A stretch of 64,000 bases of DNA, taken from positions 1-64,000 of the forward strand of contig CAMWIJ010000007.1 of NCBI GenBank assembly GCA_947174275.1, in the 5' to 3' direction. The position numbers and the translations under genes are program-made. This document shows positions 16,946-26,143 of this stretch, one piece after another. Under the pieces are notes generated by a model that was given only the letters and a program-made list of their open reading frames with translations, had not been told where the DNA came from and did no database searches. This stretch comes from an uncultured Muribaculaceae bacterium. GTDB taxonomy: Bacteria > Bacteroidota > Bacteroidia > Bacteroidales > Muribaculaceae. Positions within the stretch are counted from its first letter, which is position 1, and each line of letters begins with the position of its first letter.

Positions 16946-16954
16946 GCAAAGTTA
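16946..16954 (-). promoter_or_regulatory. Possible promoter -7 element for the BspA-like operon
   Basis: Minus-strand TAACTTTGC, an exact TAnnTTTGC match, reading toward 16860-14544. No TTTG box at the expected 19-21 bp spacing was found, so this is a half-site only. Confidence 0.4.
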
Positions 16955-17040
16955 AGCATTTTTTCTCAATTCCTTGCTATTCAAAATCTCAAATTTGGAG
17001 TGGTATTGCGAAAAAGAATCGAATTAAATATAACTAACGC

Positions 17041-17647
17041 CCCTTAAAAATCCGAAAATCGAGGATTCCATTTTCGATTTATCCAACTAATTAGTATACC
17101 ATCAGTACACCATCAGTACACCATCTAATTTATAACATCCTCACTGTACAGTTATCTCTTACAACAGAAGATAAGGTATGTTTTCAATTACGACACAGCC
17201 TCTTCTTTTATATGATGAGACAGGATATTTACAGTTATTGACAGTGTTGAAAACAGTGTTGAAAGTTGTAGATAATTATAAAAGAGTTTTTGATAAATAA
17301 ATTTGGATATTAAACATGAGGAGATTAATATATGATATATGCTTTCTCTCCAAATCAGTTATCAAAAAGATATTGGAGCATTTTTCAATGTTTATTTGTA
17401 ACTTTTTGAACACTTTTTTCTCAAAAAGTTATTAACTTTGCACTTTATAAACAGTGTGTAGATAACATATATAAGTGCTTTTATTTCATAGCTTAAGAGT
17501 GTTGATAAGATGAAAGTAACGCAAGCTATGCAATCAATAACTTAAAAAGCAAGAAAATCAGGGAAAAGTTATTGCCGTTATCAACATCTGTTATTATTAT
17601 TCTTTAGAAAAGAAAATTTTAAAAAAATTTCAAAATATAAAAATAAA
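17041..17647. other. Candidate chromosomal replication origin (oriC)
   Basis: About 600 bp of AT-rich, non-coding DNA before nadA. It holds four 9-mers of the form TTATC(T/A)ACA, one base from the DnaA box TTATCCACA: 17267-17275, 17457-17465 and 17500-17508 on the minus strand and 17578-17586 on the plus strand. It also carries two tandem arrays: an 11-bp unit ACCATCAGTAC twice plus a partial third (17098-17126), and a 12-bp unit ACAGTGTTGAAA twice (17241-17264) that abuts the first box. The A/T-only run at 17590-17640 could serve as an unwinding element. dnaA itself is not nearby, which is not unusual outside Firmicutes and Proteobacteria. Alternative: a complex promoter region for nadA. Confidence 0.5.
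17433..17441 (+). promoter_or_regulatory. Promoter -7 element upstream of nadA
   Basis: TAACTTTGC, exact consensus, about 205 bp before the nadA start, inside the origin-like region. It implies a long AT-rich leader that contains the last three DnaA-box-like sites. Confidence 0.45.
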
Positions 17648-18622
17648 ATGACTGTTGACAACAATGTAGCCGTTAGCAATGGCGACCCGCATGTAGAGGA
17701 TCTGAAAAGAGAAATAAACAGACTCAAGAAGGAGAAGGGTGCGGTCATTCTCGCGCATTATTATCAGAAAGGCGAGATACAGGATGTGGCTGATTATATC
17801 GGCGACTCACTGGCGCTGGCTCAGATCGCAGAAAAGATAGAGGAGCCGGTGATAGTGTTGTGCGGAGTCCATTTCATGGGAGAGACGGCCAAGATATTGT
17901 GTCCGGACAAAACGGTGCTTGTGCCAGACGAGAATGCGGGTTGCTCGCTTGCCGACAGTTGTGATGCCGAAGAGTTCGGTAAGTTTGTTTCGGCGCATCC
18001 CGACCACACGGTGATATCATACGTCAACACATCGGCGGCGGTGAAGGCTCTGACGGATGTGGTGGTGACATCATCGAACGCACGCGATATAGTTGAGACA
18101 TTTGACAAAGATGCCAAAATCATATTCGGGCCGGACAGAAATCTGGGGGGATATATCAACAGTATTACCGGACGGAGCATGCTTCTGTGGGACGGAGCAT
18201 GTCATGTGCATGAACAGTTCTCGCTCGAGAAGATAGTAGAGCTCAAGAAAGAGTATCCGGAGGCAAAGCTGCTTGTGCACCCGGAGTGCAAGAAGGTGAT
18301 CGTGATGCTTGCCGACAAGGTTGGATCGACGGCAGCTCTTCTCAATTATGCAAAGAGCAGCGATGCCAAGCAGTTTATTGTGGCAACGGAAAGCGGCATA
18401 TTGCATCAGATGCGCAAGGAGTGTCCGGATAAAGAATTCATAGCCGCTCCGCCTGTTGACTCGACCTGCGGTTGCAATGACTGCAATTTCATGAAGCTAA
18501 ACACGCTTGAGAAGTTGCGTGACTGTCTGCGAGACGGCAAGCCTGAGATATATGTTGACGCAGAGGTTGCCATGCGTGCCCGCAAGCCTATAGAGCGTAT
18601 GCTTGAACTAAGCAAGAAATAG
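17648..18622 (+). CDS. nadA: Quinolinate synthase
   Basis: A 324-residue 4Fe-4S enzyme that condenses iminoaspartate with dihydroxyacetone phosphate to quinolinate in de novo NAD synthesis. Family blocks visible: [20 protein letters not shown] (about 36-55), [13 protein letters not shown] with one cluster Cys (about 81), the HEQFS block (about 190), HPECKK (about 212) and CGCNDCNFM near residue 280. The length is typical. nadB and nadC are not in the window. It is the first gene of a co-directional run (nadA-leuS-rdgB-porZ-like) with short gaps. Confidence 0.95.
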   Translation: MTVDNNVAVSNGDPHVEDLKREINRLKKEKGAVILAHYYQKGEIQDVADYIGDSLALAQIAEKIEEPVIVLCGVHFMGETAKILCPDKTVLVPDENAGCSLADSCDAEEFGKFVSAHPDHTVISYVNTSAAVKALTDVVVTSSNARDIVETFDKDAKIIFGPDRNLGGYINSITGRSMLLWDGACHVHEQFSLEKIVELKKEYPEAKLLVHPECKKVIVMLADKVGSTAALLNYAKSSDAKQFIVATESGILHQMRKECPDKEFIAAPPVDSTCGCNDCNFMKLNTLEKLRDCLRDGKPEIYVDAEVAMRARKPIERMLELSKK

Positions 18623-18660
18623 AACACATACTTATAATAAAAGAAACAACAGATTACGAT

Positions 18661-21432
18661 ATGCAATATAATCACAAAGAAATAGAGCCGAAGTGGCAGC
18701 AGTATTGGAAAGATAACAACGTATATAAATGCGATATCAACAAGGATAAACCGAAATATTATGTGCTTGACATGTTTCCTTATCCTTCGGGAGCGGGACT
18801 GCATGTGGGTCATCCGTTAGGATATATCGCATCTGACATATATTCGCGCTACAAGCGTCTGAAGGGTTTCAATGTGCTTCATCCGATGGGTTATGACGCA
18901 TACGGACTTCCGGCGGAGCAGTATGCGATACAGACCGGTCAGCATCCGGAGATAACGACTCGCCAGAATATCGACCGTTATCGCTCGCAGCTTGACAAAA
19001 TCGGTTTTTCATACGACTGGAGCCGTCAGATCAGGACTTGCGATCCGGAATATTATAAATGGACCCAGTGGGCGTTCATAAAGATGTTTAATTCATATTA
19101 TGACACAGCAGCCGACAAGGCAATGCCTGTGGCCGACCTGATAGCGCGCTTTGAGAAAGAGGGAAGCAAGGGGCTGAAGGCAGCGTGCACGAAGGAACTT
19201 GACTTCAGCGCCGAGGAATGGAACGGCATGAGCGATAAGGAAAAGAGCGACACGCTGATGAACTATCGTCTGGCTTATCTGGGCAACACGATGGTTAACT
19301 GGTGCCCGAAGCTGGGCACTGTGCTTGCCAATGACGAGGTGAGCGAGGGTGTGTCGTTGCGCGGCGGATATCCTGTTGAGCAGAAGCTGATGTATCAGTG
19401 GTGTCTGCGAGTGTCGGCCTACGCCCAGCGTCTGCTTGACGGACTTCAGAATATAGACTGGACGGACTCACTCAAAGAGACACAGCGCAACTGGATAGGA
19501 CGTTCGGAGGGCGCGGAGATGCATTTCGGTATTGACGGCAGCGATGTGGATCTGGAGATATTCACGACGAGAGCCGATACGGTGTTCGGTGTCACATTCA
19601 TGGTGCTTGCCCCTGAAAGCAAGTATGTCGATATTGTGACTACGGCAGAGCAGCGTAAGGCAGTTGACGAGTATCTGGCTTCAATCAAGCACAAGACCGA
19701 GCGCGAGCGCATGATTGACAAGAAGGTGAGCGGAGTTTTTACCGGCGCATACGCAATCAATCCGTTAAGCGGAAAGAAGATACCTGTGTGGGTAAGCGAC
19801 TATGTGCTTGCCGGCTACGGAACCGGAGCCATCATGGCTGTTCCGGCGCATGATTCACGTGACTATGCTTTTGCCCGTCATTTCGATCTTCCGATAGTGC
19901 CGCTTATCGAGGGTGCTGATGTAAGCGAGGAGAGTTTTGACGCGAAAGAGGGTATAATCATCAACTCCGAGGGTGATGGTCTTAATCTGAACGGCATGCA
20001 GGTGGCTGATGCTATAGCCGCCACCAAGAAATATATAGAAGAGAAGGGTATAGGCAAGGTGAAGGTTAATTATCGTCTCCGTGACGCCATTTTCTCCCGT
20101 CAGCGCTACTGGGGAGAGCCGTTCCCTGTATATTACAAGGATGGAATACCGTATATGCTTGATGTGGAGAAGCTGCCTCTGGAGCTTCCGGAGGTTGACA
20201 AGTATCTGCCGACAGAGAGTGGCGAGCCCCCGCTGGGACGTGCCAAAAACTGGTGTACGGAAGAGGGCTGGGAGTTTGAGAAATGTACGATGCCGGGTTT
20301 TGCCGGTTCGTCGGCCTACTATCTCCGCTATATGGATCCGCATAACGGGGATGCACTCGTAGGACGTGAGGCAAACGATTACTGGCGAGATGTCGACCTT
20401 TATATAGGCGGTACGGAGCATGCTACCGGACATTTGATCTACAGCCGGTTCTGGAACAAGTTTCTGTATGACCTCGGCGAGGTGTGCAGTGATGAGCCGT
20501 TCCGCAAACTTATCAACCAGGGTATGATACAGGGCCGAAGTAATTTCGTATACCGCATAAAGGATACGAATACTTTTGTGTCGGCCGGTCTGAAGGGTCA
20601 GTATGATGTGACCCCGATACATGTTGATGTGAATATTGTGAGCAACGATGTGCTCGACACTGAGCGTTTCAAGGCATGGCGTCCGGAATTCAATACGGCC
20701 GAGTTTATACTTGAGGATGGAAAGTATGTGTGCGGATATGCTGTAGAGAAGATGTCGAAATCGATGTTCAATGTGGTAAATCCCGATGATATAGTTGAAA
20801 GTTACGGGGCTGACACGTTGCGACTGTATGAGATGTTCCTCGGACCGATTGAGCAGAGCAAACCGTGGGATACGAACGGTATAGACGGTGTTAGCCGTTT
20901 TATAAAGAAGCTGTGGAACCTGTTTTACCGCGACGGCAAGTTTATAGTCACAGACAGCGAGCCGTCGAAAGAAGCGCTCAAATCGATCCATAAGCTTATC
21001 AAGAAGGTGACTTCCGATATAGAAAATTTCTCATATAATACATCGATAAGCGCATTCATGATCTGTGTTAATGAACTTACATCGATGAAGTGCAGTTCAC
21101 GCGAGGTGCTTTCAGATCTTATTGTTCTGCTTGCTCCGTTTGCTCCGCATGTGTCGGAGGAGCTGTGGCATGCGCTCGGCAATGAGTCGACTGTATGCGA
21201 TGCCATCTGGCCTGTATGCAATGAGGAATATATCAAGGAGGACAATGTGACGTATGCAGTGTCGTTTAACGGTAAGGCGAGATTTAATATGACAGTTGCT
21301 GCCGGCACTGACTCAAAGGAGGTTGAACAACTTGCGATATCGTCGGAAAACTCTGCAAAATGGCTTGAAGGGAAGAATATTGTCAAGGTGATAGTGGTTC
21401 CTAACAAGATAGTCAATATTGTGGTAAAATAA
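18661..21432 (+). CDS. leuS: Leucyl-tRNA synthetase
   Basis: A 923-residue class I aminoacyl-tRNA synthetase charging tRNA-Leu. The HIGH motif appears as HVGH in [17 protein letters not shown] (about 41-57), the editing CP1 domain lies between about 220 and 420 with [16 protein letters not shown], and the KMSKS motif is intact in [16 protein letters not shown] (about 697-712). An anticodon-binding helical domain follows and the short C-terminal domain ends [15 protein letters not shown]. The length is normal for Bacteroidetes. It lies 38 bp after nadA. Confidence 0.97.
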   Translation: MQYNHKEIEPKWQQYWKDNNVYKCDINKDKPKYYVLDMFPYPSGAGLHVGHPLGYIASDIYSRYKRLKGFNVLHPMGYDAYGLPAEQYAIQTGQHPEITTRQNIDRYRSQLDKIGFSYDWSRQIRTCDPEYYKWTQWAFIKMFNSYYDTAADKAMPVADLIARFEKEGSKGLKAACTKELDFSAEEWNGMSDKEKSDTLMNYRLAYLGNTMVNWCPKLGTVLANDEVSEGVSLRGGYPVEQKLMYQWCLRVSAYAQRLLDGLQNIDWTDSLKETQRNWIGRSEGAEMHFGIDGSDVDLEIFTTRADTVFGVTFMVLAPESKYVDIVTTAEQRKAVDEYLASIKHKTERERMIDKKVSGVFTGAYAINPLSGKKIPVWVSDYVLAGYGTGAIMAVPAHDSRDYAFARHFDLPIVPLIEGADVSEESFDAKEGIIINSEGDGLNLNGMQVADAIAATKKYIEEKGIGKVKVNYRLRDAIFSRQRYWGEPFPVYYKDGIPYMLDVEKLPLELPEVDKYLPTESGEPPLGRAKNWCTEEGWEFEKCTMPGFAGSSAYYLRYMDPHNGDALVGREANDYWRDVDLYIGGTEHATGHLIYSRFWNKFLYDLGEVCSDEPFRKLINQGMIQGRSNFVYRIKDTNTFVSAGLKGQYDVTPIHVDVNIVSNDVLDTERFKAWRPEFNTAEFILEDGKYVCGYAVEKMSKSMFNVVNPDDIVESYGADTLRLYEMFLGPIEQSKPWDTNGIDGVSRFIKKLWNLFYRDGKFIVTDSEPSKEALKSIHKLIKKVTSDIENFSYNTSISAFMICVNELTSMKCSSREVLSDLIVLLAPFAPHVSEELWHALGNESTVCDAIWPVCNEEYIKEDNVTYAVSFNGKARFNMTVAAGTDSKEVEQLAISSENSAKWLEGKNIVKVIVVPNKIVNIVVK

Positions 21433-21440
21433 ATAAGCAG

Positions 21441-21486
21441 ACAGGTGGAGTGAGTCGGTAATTGCGTCGGTTATCGCACCACCTGT
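21441..21486 (+). terminator. Weak inverted repeat after leuS
   Basis: ACAGGTGG pairs with CCACCTGT across a 30-nt loop. No T-run follows, so termination is doubtful; it may only mark the leuS-rdgB boundary or be an RNA processing signal. Confidence 0.25.
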
Positions 21487-21522
21487 TATATAATATTTTG
21501 ATATATCTTACGTTATAGATAC

Positions 21523-22116
21523 ATGACAGAAAAACTTAAAAAGCTTGTATTCGTAACAAACAATCCTCATAAACTTGAGGAAATCCGCAGCATAGCCGGA
21601 GATAAATTCAATATATGCTCGCTTAAGGATATCGGTTGTTTCGAGGAGATACCCGAGACAGCCAATACGATACGCGACAATGCGTTGATGAAAGCCCGTT
21701 ATGTTGCCGAGAAGTATGGTGTAGACTGTTTTGCGGATGATACGGGGCTTGAAGTCAAAGCTTTGGGAGGAGCTCCTGGAGTGCATACCGCCCGTTATGC
21801 TTCGGCGAGCGGTCATGATACGCGCGGCAATATGGAGCTTCTGCTGCATAATCTCGAGAATGCAACAGACCGTTCGGCCAGATTTGTTACCTGGATCGCG
21901 CTTTTTATGAATGGAGAGACGATGACATTTGAGGGTGTATGCAACGGAACTATCCTTGACAGCCAGTATGGCGACGGTGGTTTCGGTTATGACCCGGTGT
22001 TTCGTCCCGACGGTTTTGATGTCACTTTCGCACAGATGACCGGCGAAGAGAAGAACGAGGTCTCGCACCGAGGAAAAGCGACGCGTAAACTGCTTGATTA
22101 TCTTAATAATATATAA
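21523..22116 (+). CDS. rdgB: XTP/dITP diphosphatase (non-canonical purine NTP pyrophosphatase)
   Basis: A 197-residue Ham1/RdgB-family house-cleaning enzyme that hydrolyses ITP, dITP and XTP to monophosphates to keep deaminated purines out of DNA and RNA. Motifs: LVFVTNNPHKLEEI (about 8-21) for substrate binding, FADDTGLEVKALGGAPGVHTARYA (about 69-92), FGYDPVFRPDG (about 150-160) and the C-terminal SHRGKATRKL. The start at MTEKLKKLVFVTNN fits the family. It sits between leuS and the porZ-like gene on the same strand. Confidence 0.95.
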   Translation: MTEKLKKLVFVTNNPHKLEEIRSIAGDKFNICSLKDIGCFEEIPETANTIRDNALMKARYVAEKYGVDCFADDTGLEVKALGGAPGVHTARYASASGHDTRGNMELLLHNLENATDRSARFVTWIALFMNGETMTFEGVCNGTILDSQYGDGGFGYDPVFRPDGFDVTFAQMTGEEKNEVSHRGKATRKLLDYLNNI

Positions 22117-22143
22117 ATCTCAATCCGAAAAAAACATATTGCA

Positions 22144-24582
22144 ATGATAAAAAGATTTTTCATACTATTAGTGGCATTATTGCCTTTATGCGTGAAGGCA
22201 CAGCGTGCGGTAGGCAGCTGGGAGGTATATGCCAATTTTCTTGCACCCGAGCAGATGCTTGAGACTCCGGACAAGGTTTTCTTCCTGTCATCGGGTTCGC
22301 TGTTTTCTTTTGACAAGGACAGTGAGGAGTTGTATCAATATGGTATCCACAATGTGCTGAGCGAGCCTACCATATCGAAAATATTCTATAATGGAAAGAA
22401 AGATTATATTGCTCTTGCATATAATTCCGGAAATATCGATATCATAAAGAATGACGGAAAGGTTGTCAATCTGCCTGATATCAGGGATGCCGTGCTGCAG
22501 TCAGACCGTACAATCAATGATATAAGTTTCGGCAACGGACGTATCTATGTCGCTACCAATTTCGGTATCGTGATCTATGACGACAGCCGATGGGAGGTTG
22601 TTGAGAGCGGTATATATGACAAACCTGTCAAGTATGTTGCCGCGACAGAAGATTATATAGGAGCATATTTTACAAATGAGCAGAAGATAGGTTTCATACC
22701 GACGGGCAAGACCATACGGTATTATGATAATTTTATATTGGCCAGCAGTATGAGCAGTACGAGCGGTAAGTATGATTGCACAGGTCTGCGTGGCCTTAAA
22801 GGTAATACATTCCTGGGTTCGGATTCGAAAACAGCTTTCAGTCCGAAACTTGTGGTGTTTAATCCGGAGACGAATAAAGTCAATTTTGACAAATATGTTG
22901 CCGACGGCAACTATACAGGTCCGTTTGAGAGCAAAAACGGCTATTATATATACAATACAGTGGCATCAGGAAGCAATATCGCCTGTATCAAGGAGTTTGA
23001 CGAGGATTATAATGTGACTGTGACTAATCTTCCGTCGGATTTTTCAGGTAAGTTGCTGTCGATGTGGGATAATCCTAACAAACTGTTTGTTTCGGACAGC
23101 AACGGATTGAGCGAATATTCATTTTCGGCAGACGGAACGCTCACGCTTCTACGCGACAGTTTCAAACCGGAAGCCATTACGTCGAAAGGTGTCGGCTATC
23201 TTACAGCTTCGAATTCAGGCAAGGTGTATGTATCGGCAAGAGGTAATAATGCATATTTTTCGGCAGATTGGCCGGCGTACGGCATATCGTATATAAATGT
23301 CATTGAAAACAACAGAATAAAGGATATAACCCCGTCAGGGCTTACATTTGCGGGAATATGGCAACAAAATGAGGAGGGTATCAAGGACGGAACATACCGT
23401 CTGTCAGACACCTATAATATAGTTGAGGATCCGGATGATCCGGATGCATATTTTGTGAGCACATTGTTTAACGGTGTATTCAAGATAAAGGATGGCAAAG
23501 AGGTGAATTACTATAATCACAAGAATGCTCCTTTTGTAACAGCCTGGGTATACTTTTTTACGCAGTCACTTGATATTGACGGTAAGGGAAATTTATGGAC
23601 GGGCGGCAATCAACGAATGTATATGCTTCCGTCGGACAAGCGCAAACTTAATACAGAGCCTCAAATATCGGACTGGGAGACAGATTTCCCGATGGCTACT
23701 AGCGGAGGACAGCAGTGTCCGGTAATTCTTGCCTGCAAGAAGAGCAATATGGTGCTTTATTCTTTCCGTGGAGGTCATGAGCTTATTTGTGTTGATACAA
23801 ACGGTACGGCTTCCACTACAGATGATGTATCATACAGATGGAAAACATTTCTTGATCAGGATGGCAAGGAGTGGGCGTTGCCTCCTTCTTCTTACATCTA
23901 CTGCATGATCGAGGATAATAACGGCCAGGTGTGGGTAGGCACTGACAAGGGTGTTTTCATAATACCCAATCCGAGCAAGCTTACTGATCCAAATATGCGT
24001 ATACAGCGAATAAAGGTGCCTCGCAATGACGGAACCAATTTTGCCGACTATCTTCTTGACGGTGAGCCTATCTTATCACTTGCAGTTGACGGTGTGAACA
24101 GAAAATGGATCGGTACGTCGAACTCCGGAGCTTATCTGGTGAGCGAGAACGGAAGCCAGATAATAGAGCAGTTCAATACCGAAAATTCGTATCTTCCGCT
24201 GAATAAGGTATATGCCATAGCATGCGATAAATTTTCAAATGCGGTGTATTTCGGAACCAAAGCCGGTCTCGTGAAGTATAATTCAGATGCGTCCCCTGCT
24301 TCAGATGATTACAGCAATGTTTATGCTTATCCCAATCCTGTGCGTCCGGAATATAACGGTTATATCACAGTTACCGGTCTTATGGATAATTCGCTTGTCA
24401 AGATTGCTGACGCGGCAGGCAATGTGTTCTTCCAGGGAACGTCGCAGGGAGGCATGATAACATGGGATGGCTGTGATGGTTCAGGCAACAGGGTCAAGAC
24501 CGGGGTATATTATGTGTTTGCCTCGCAAAACGGCAGCGGTGCGTCATCAGGTGCCGTAACCAAGATACTTGTCGTGAAGTAA
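22144..24582 (+). CDS. porZ: PorZ-like beta-propeller protein with T9SS-type C-terminal domain
   Basis: An 812-residue exported protein with signal peptide (residues 1-19, ending LPLCVKA). Two seven-bladed beta-propeller domains follow: blades of the form GSLFSFDKDSEELYQYGIHN and NDISFGNGRIYVATNFGIVI early, and GQVWVGTDKGVFIIPN and NRKWIGTSNSGAYLVSENG late. It ends with a T9SS-type sorting domain (YAYPNPVRPEYNGYITVTG to TKILVVK). This matches PorZ of Porphyromonas, a surface component of the type IX secretion attachment complex that handles anionic LPS. Other por genes are not in the window. A two-component-type propeller sensor lacking kinase is the alternative. Confidence 0.65.
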   Translation: MIKRFFILLVALLPLCVKAQRAVGSWEVYANFLAPEQMLETPDKVFFLSSGSLFSFDKDSEELYQYGIHNVLSEPTISKIFYNGKKDYIALAYNSGNIDIIKNDGKVVNLPDIRDAVLQSDRTINDISFGNGRIYVATNFGIVIYDDSRWEVVESGIYDKPVKYVAATEDYIGAYFTNEQKIGFIPTGKTIRYYDNFILASSMSSTSGKYDCTGLRGLKGNTFLGSDSKTAFSPKLVVFNPETNKVNFDKYVADGNYTGPFESKNGYYIYNTVASGSNIACIKEFDEDYNVTVTNLPSDFSGKLLSMWDNPNKLFVSDSNGLSEYSFSADGTLTLLRDSFKPEAITSKGVGYLTASNSGKVYVSARGNNAYFSADWPAYGISYINVIENNRIKDITPSGLTFAGIWQQNEEGIKDGTYRLSDTYNIVEDPDDPDAYFVSTLFNGVFKIKDGKEVNYYNHKNAPFVTAWVYFFTQSLDIDGKGNLWTGGNQRMYMLPSDKRKLNTEPQISDWETDFPMATSGGQQCPVILACKKSNMVLYSFRGGHELICVDTNGTASTTDDVSYRWKTFLDQDGKEWALPPSSYIYCMIEDNNGQVWVGTDKGVFIIPNPSKLTDPNMRIQRIKVPRNDGTNFADYLLDGEPILSLAVDGVNRKWIGTSNSGAYLVSENGSQIIEQFNTENSYLPLNKVYAIACDKFSNAVYFGTKAGLVKYNSDASPASDDYSNVYAYPNPVRPEYNGYITVTGLMDNSLVKIADAAGNVFFQGTSQGGMITWDGCDGSGNRVKTGVYYVFASQNGSGASSGAVTKILVVK

Positions 24583-24612
24583 GCTATAATTGAAAGAAGA
24601 ATAGTTTTACAG

Positions 24613-25134
24613 ATGAATTCAGCAGAGTGTTTGAAATATAAGGATGAAGGAGACCGAAGTTACGGTGTAGCCGGAATGGCATTGTCGGCCTTCATCCTTG
24701 ATTATGAAAAATATATATCATCGGTATCGGTTGAACGTCGAGGACTTGACAGTGTGGAGTTTACTCCGGAATTTTTTGTGACATCGGGAGAAGGAATATC
24801 GGCCAAGGCCTCATGGTCACATATTTTGGAGCAGTATCAGGTCATTGCCTCGATGCTTATATCAAATGTGATGTGCCGCAGAATGGTAAAAGACCGTACG
24901 GAGCCGGATATGTCGTTGCGTAGTGCGATGCTTGACGCTTTGTCAGATTATGCCGTGGAATGTCAGCTGGAATCAGACGAGGCTGCGGAATTGTTTGACA
25001 AGCATTATCTGTATTTTGACCGGGCTTATCGAAACAGCCGTCTGCACGCAGCTGCGAAGCGTCTGGCTGACGAATTGTCATCAAGGCATACGCTTAGTCA
25101 TTCAGAGTTGTGCGAGCTGTTAGGCGGCTTCTGA
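24613..25134 (+). CDS. Unknown helical cytoplasmic protein
   Basis: A 173-residue protein, not recognised. There is no signal peptide or membrane segment. It is predicted mostly helical and acidic-basic balanced, with segments ASWSHILEQYQVIASMLISN, RSAMLDALSDYAVECQLESD and HAAAKRLADELSSRHTLSHS. It lies 30 bp after the porZ-like gene and 5 bp before a small membrane protein on the same strand, so the three probably share a transcript. Good codon usage and operon placement support it as real. Confidence 0.6.
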   Translation: MNSAECLKYKDEGDRSYGVAGMALSAFILDYEKYISSVSVERRGLDSVEFTPEFFVTSGEGISAKASWSHILEQYQVIASMLISNVMCRRMVKDRTEPDMSLRSAMLDALSDYAVECQLESDEAAELFDKHYLYFDRAYRNSRLHAAAKRLADELSSRHTLSHSELCELLGGF

Positions 25135-25139
25135 GAGGC

Positions 25140-25328
25140 ATGAGACTAAAGTATTTTATACTGACTGTTGTTATTGCGGCTCTATATGCCGGTGTAGTTG
25201 CATTGATAAATCAGTTTCTCAGGAAAAACGGTTATGTTTCAGTGTATACGACATCTGCTCTTGTTGCTAGCATGATATATGTATATTATAAGTTGTTCAG
25301 ATGGTTTTACCGTAAGCTTGAACTTTAA
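25140..25328 (+). CDS. Small two-helix membrane protein
   Basis: A 62-residue protein starting MRLKYFILTVVIAALYAG; the ATG at 25140 follows GAGAGG at a good distance, so the longer frame opening at 25110 inside the previous gene is not used. Two hydrophobic segments (about 5-22 and 29-50, YTTSALVASMIYVYYKLF) and a basic end (RWFYRKLEL). Family unknown. It ends an operon before a long hairpin. Confidence 0.5.
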   Translation: MRLKYFILTVVIAALYAGVVALINQFLRKNGYVSVYTTSALVASMIYVYYKLFRWFYRKLEL

Positions 25329-25375
25329 AGATTATCATTATCAGGAAAGTTATTGACTATAAAAAGGCTCAAGCC

Positions 25376-25445
25376 GAAATAACTATATATGGCAATATAA
25401 TAATTCAAAGCCCGGAATTGTTATATTGCCATACATTGTTATTTC
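25376..25445 (+). terminator. Long interrupted hairpin ending the nadA-porZ run
   Basis: GAAATAAC (25376) pairs with GTTATTTC (25438), and inside it ATGGCAATATAA with TTATATTGCCAT and AATTC with GAATT, leaving a short central loop. It lies 48 bp after the last gene and is followed by GTTTTG. Termination is likely but the T-tract is weak. Confidence 0.5.
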
Positions 25446-25474
25446 GTTTTGTGATGTAAACCGGCGTCCTGCGG

Positions 25475-25565
25475 AAGCCTTTGTTTTATGCACTGTTGAC
25501 CCCGGAAGCTTCGCTGCGCTTGGCGTCCGGGGTTAAGCATAATCGGCGTCCTGCGGAAGCCGGGG
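25475..25565. repeat. Dispersed repeat family 2, copy A
   Basis: About 90 bp matching the reverse complement of 62177-62272. Shared parts include GAAGCCTTTG, a CCCCGGA / TCCGGGG hairpin and CATAATCGGCGTCCT. A second related hairpin, CCGGGGT (25788-25794) with ACCCCGG (25819-25825), lies 220 bp downstream. Non-coding. Confidence 0.75.
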
Positions 25566-25603
25566 TGTGGGCCGGGTGAGCGGATAGTGGAGGTGATGTC
25601 ACC

Positions 25604-25740
25604 GCGGGCGGTAGCCGGGACGGGGGCGTCTCGCCCCCGTGGTTATCTCTTCTGTTGGTTAATATCATATAATCAGTGGCATGCCACGCTCCCCGATGAC
25701 ATTCCGGGGGCGAGACGCCCCCGCCCCTGCTACCGCCCGC
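25604..25740. repeat. 137-bp GC-rich element with 35-bp inverted ends (family 1, one unit)
   Basis: The left arm 25604-25638 and right arm 25706-25740 are inverted copies matching at 33 of 35 positions. Each contains the palindromic core GGGGGCG-TCT/AGA-CGCCCCC. The 67-bp centre includes TTATCTCTTCTGTTGGT and AATATCATATAATCAG. The same element recurs at 61756-62073 with two extra units. No transposase is present, so it would be a non-autonomous or REP-like element. The flanks at 25566-25603 and 25826-25912 hold nothing I recognise. Confidence 0.8.
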
Positions 25741-25912
25741 AGAGATACCCTCCCCACAGAGAGCCGTAGGCTCGGTGTTGTGATTAACCGGGGTTCGCAG
25801 ATCGCGGAGTGAGCGTAGACCCCGGCCACCCTTAGCCACTACGACATAAGCCCTGCGTGGTATATGACAAAGCCGTTAGAATAAAGGTGTTGCGACCTCG
25901 AGGTGATGCCGC

Positions 25913-26004
25913 CAAAACGTAGGGACGCACGAGCCGTGCGTCCGAATGTTTCGCCTGATAATCAATGTGTTGGCGGACGCACGAGCCGTGCGTCCCTACG
26001 TTTT
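25913..26004. repeat. GACGCACG palindrome pair with inverted ends (family 3)
   Basis: CAAAACGTAGGG (25913-25924) and CCCTACGTTTTG (25993-26004) form the outer inverted repeat. Each is joined to a self-complementary core, arms GGACGCACG and CGTGCGTCC around AGC, at 25923-25943 and 25975-25995. A decayed reverse copy lies at 34-111. Non-coding REP-like element. Confidence 0.8.
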
Positions 26005-26090
26005 GAGGCAATCTTTTGAGTTCTGCAACACGCTTGCAGCAATACTAAACTTAGACTGTAAAATGCACTGCAATTTAGGATTTAACAAAT

Positions 26091-26125
26091 AAAAAAACAG
26101 CGGAAAATTTTTCCGCTGTTTTTTA
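26091..26125 (-). terminator. Terminator after pckA
   Basis: AAAAAACAGCGGAAAA mirrored by TTTTCCGCTGTTTTTT around a one-base centre, 19 bp after the pckA stop. A/T runs on both sides allow termination in either direction. Confidence 0.85.
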
Positions 26126-26143
26126 TTGTCTGTTTTTCAGAAA

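Noticed and set aside
16586-17037. Plus-strand open frames of 68-82 codons left of the origin-like region
   Set aside because: Composition is unlike protein (Arg/Cys/Pro-rich, no family), they overlap the minus-strand candidate, and they lack promoter or coupling evidence.
19853-19868. Second parS-like site inside leuS
   Set aside because: Only the central TTCACGTGA is shared; several mismatches in the outer positions.
21441-21486. Strong terminator after leuS
   Set aside because: The stem is only 8 bp with a 30-nt loop and no T-run; kept as a weak structure only.
25486-25839. Long open frame across the GC-rich repeats
   Set aside because: It runs through inverted repeats and is Gly/Arg/Pro-rich; the frame is open only because of GC-rich repeats.
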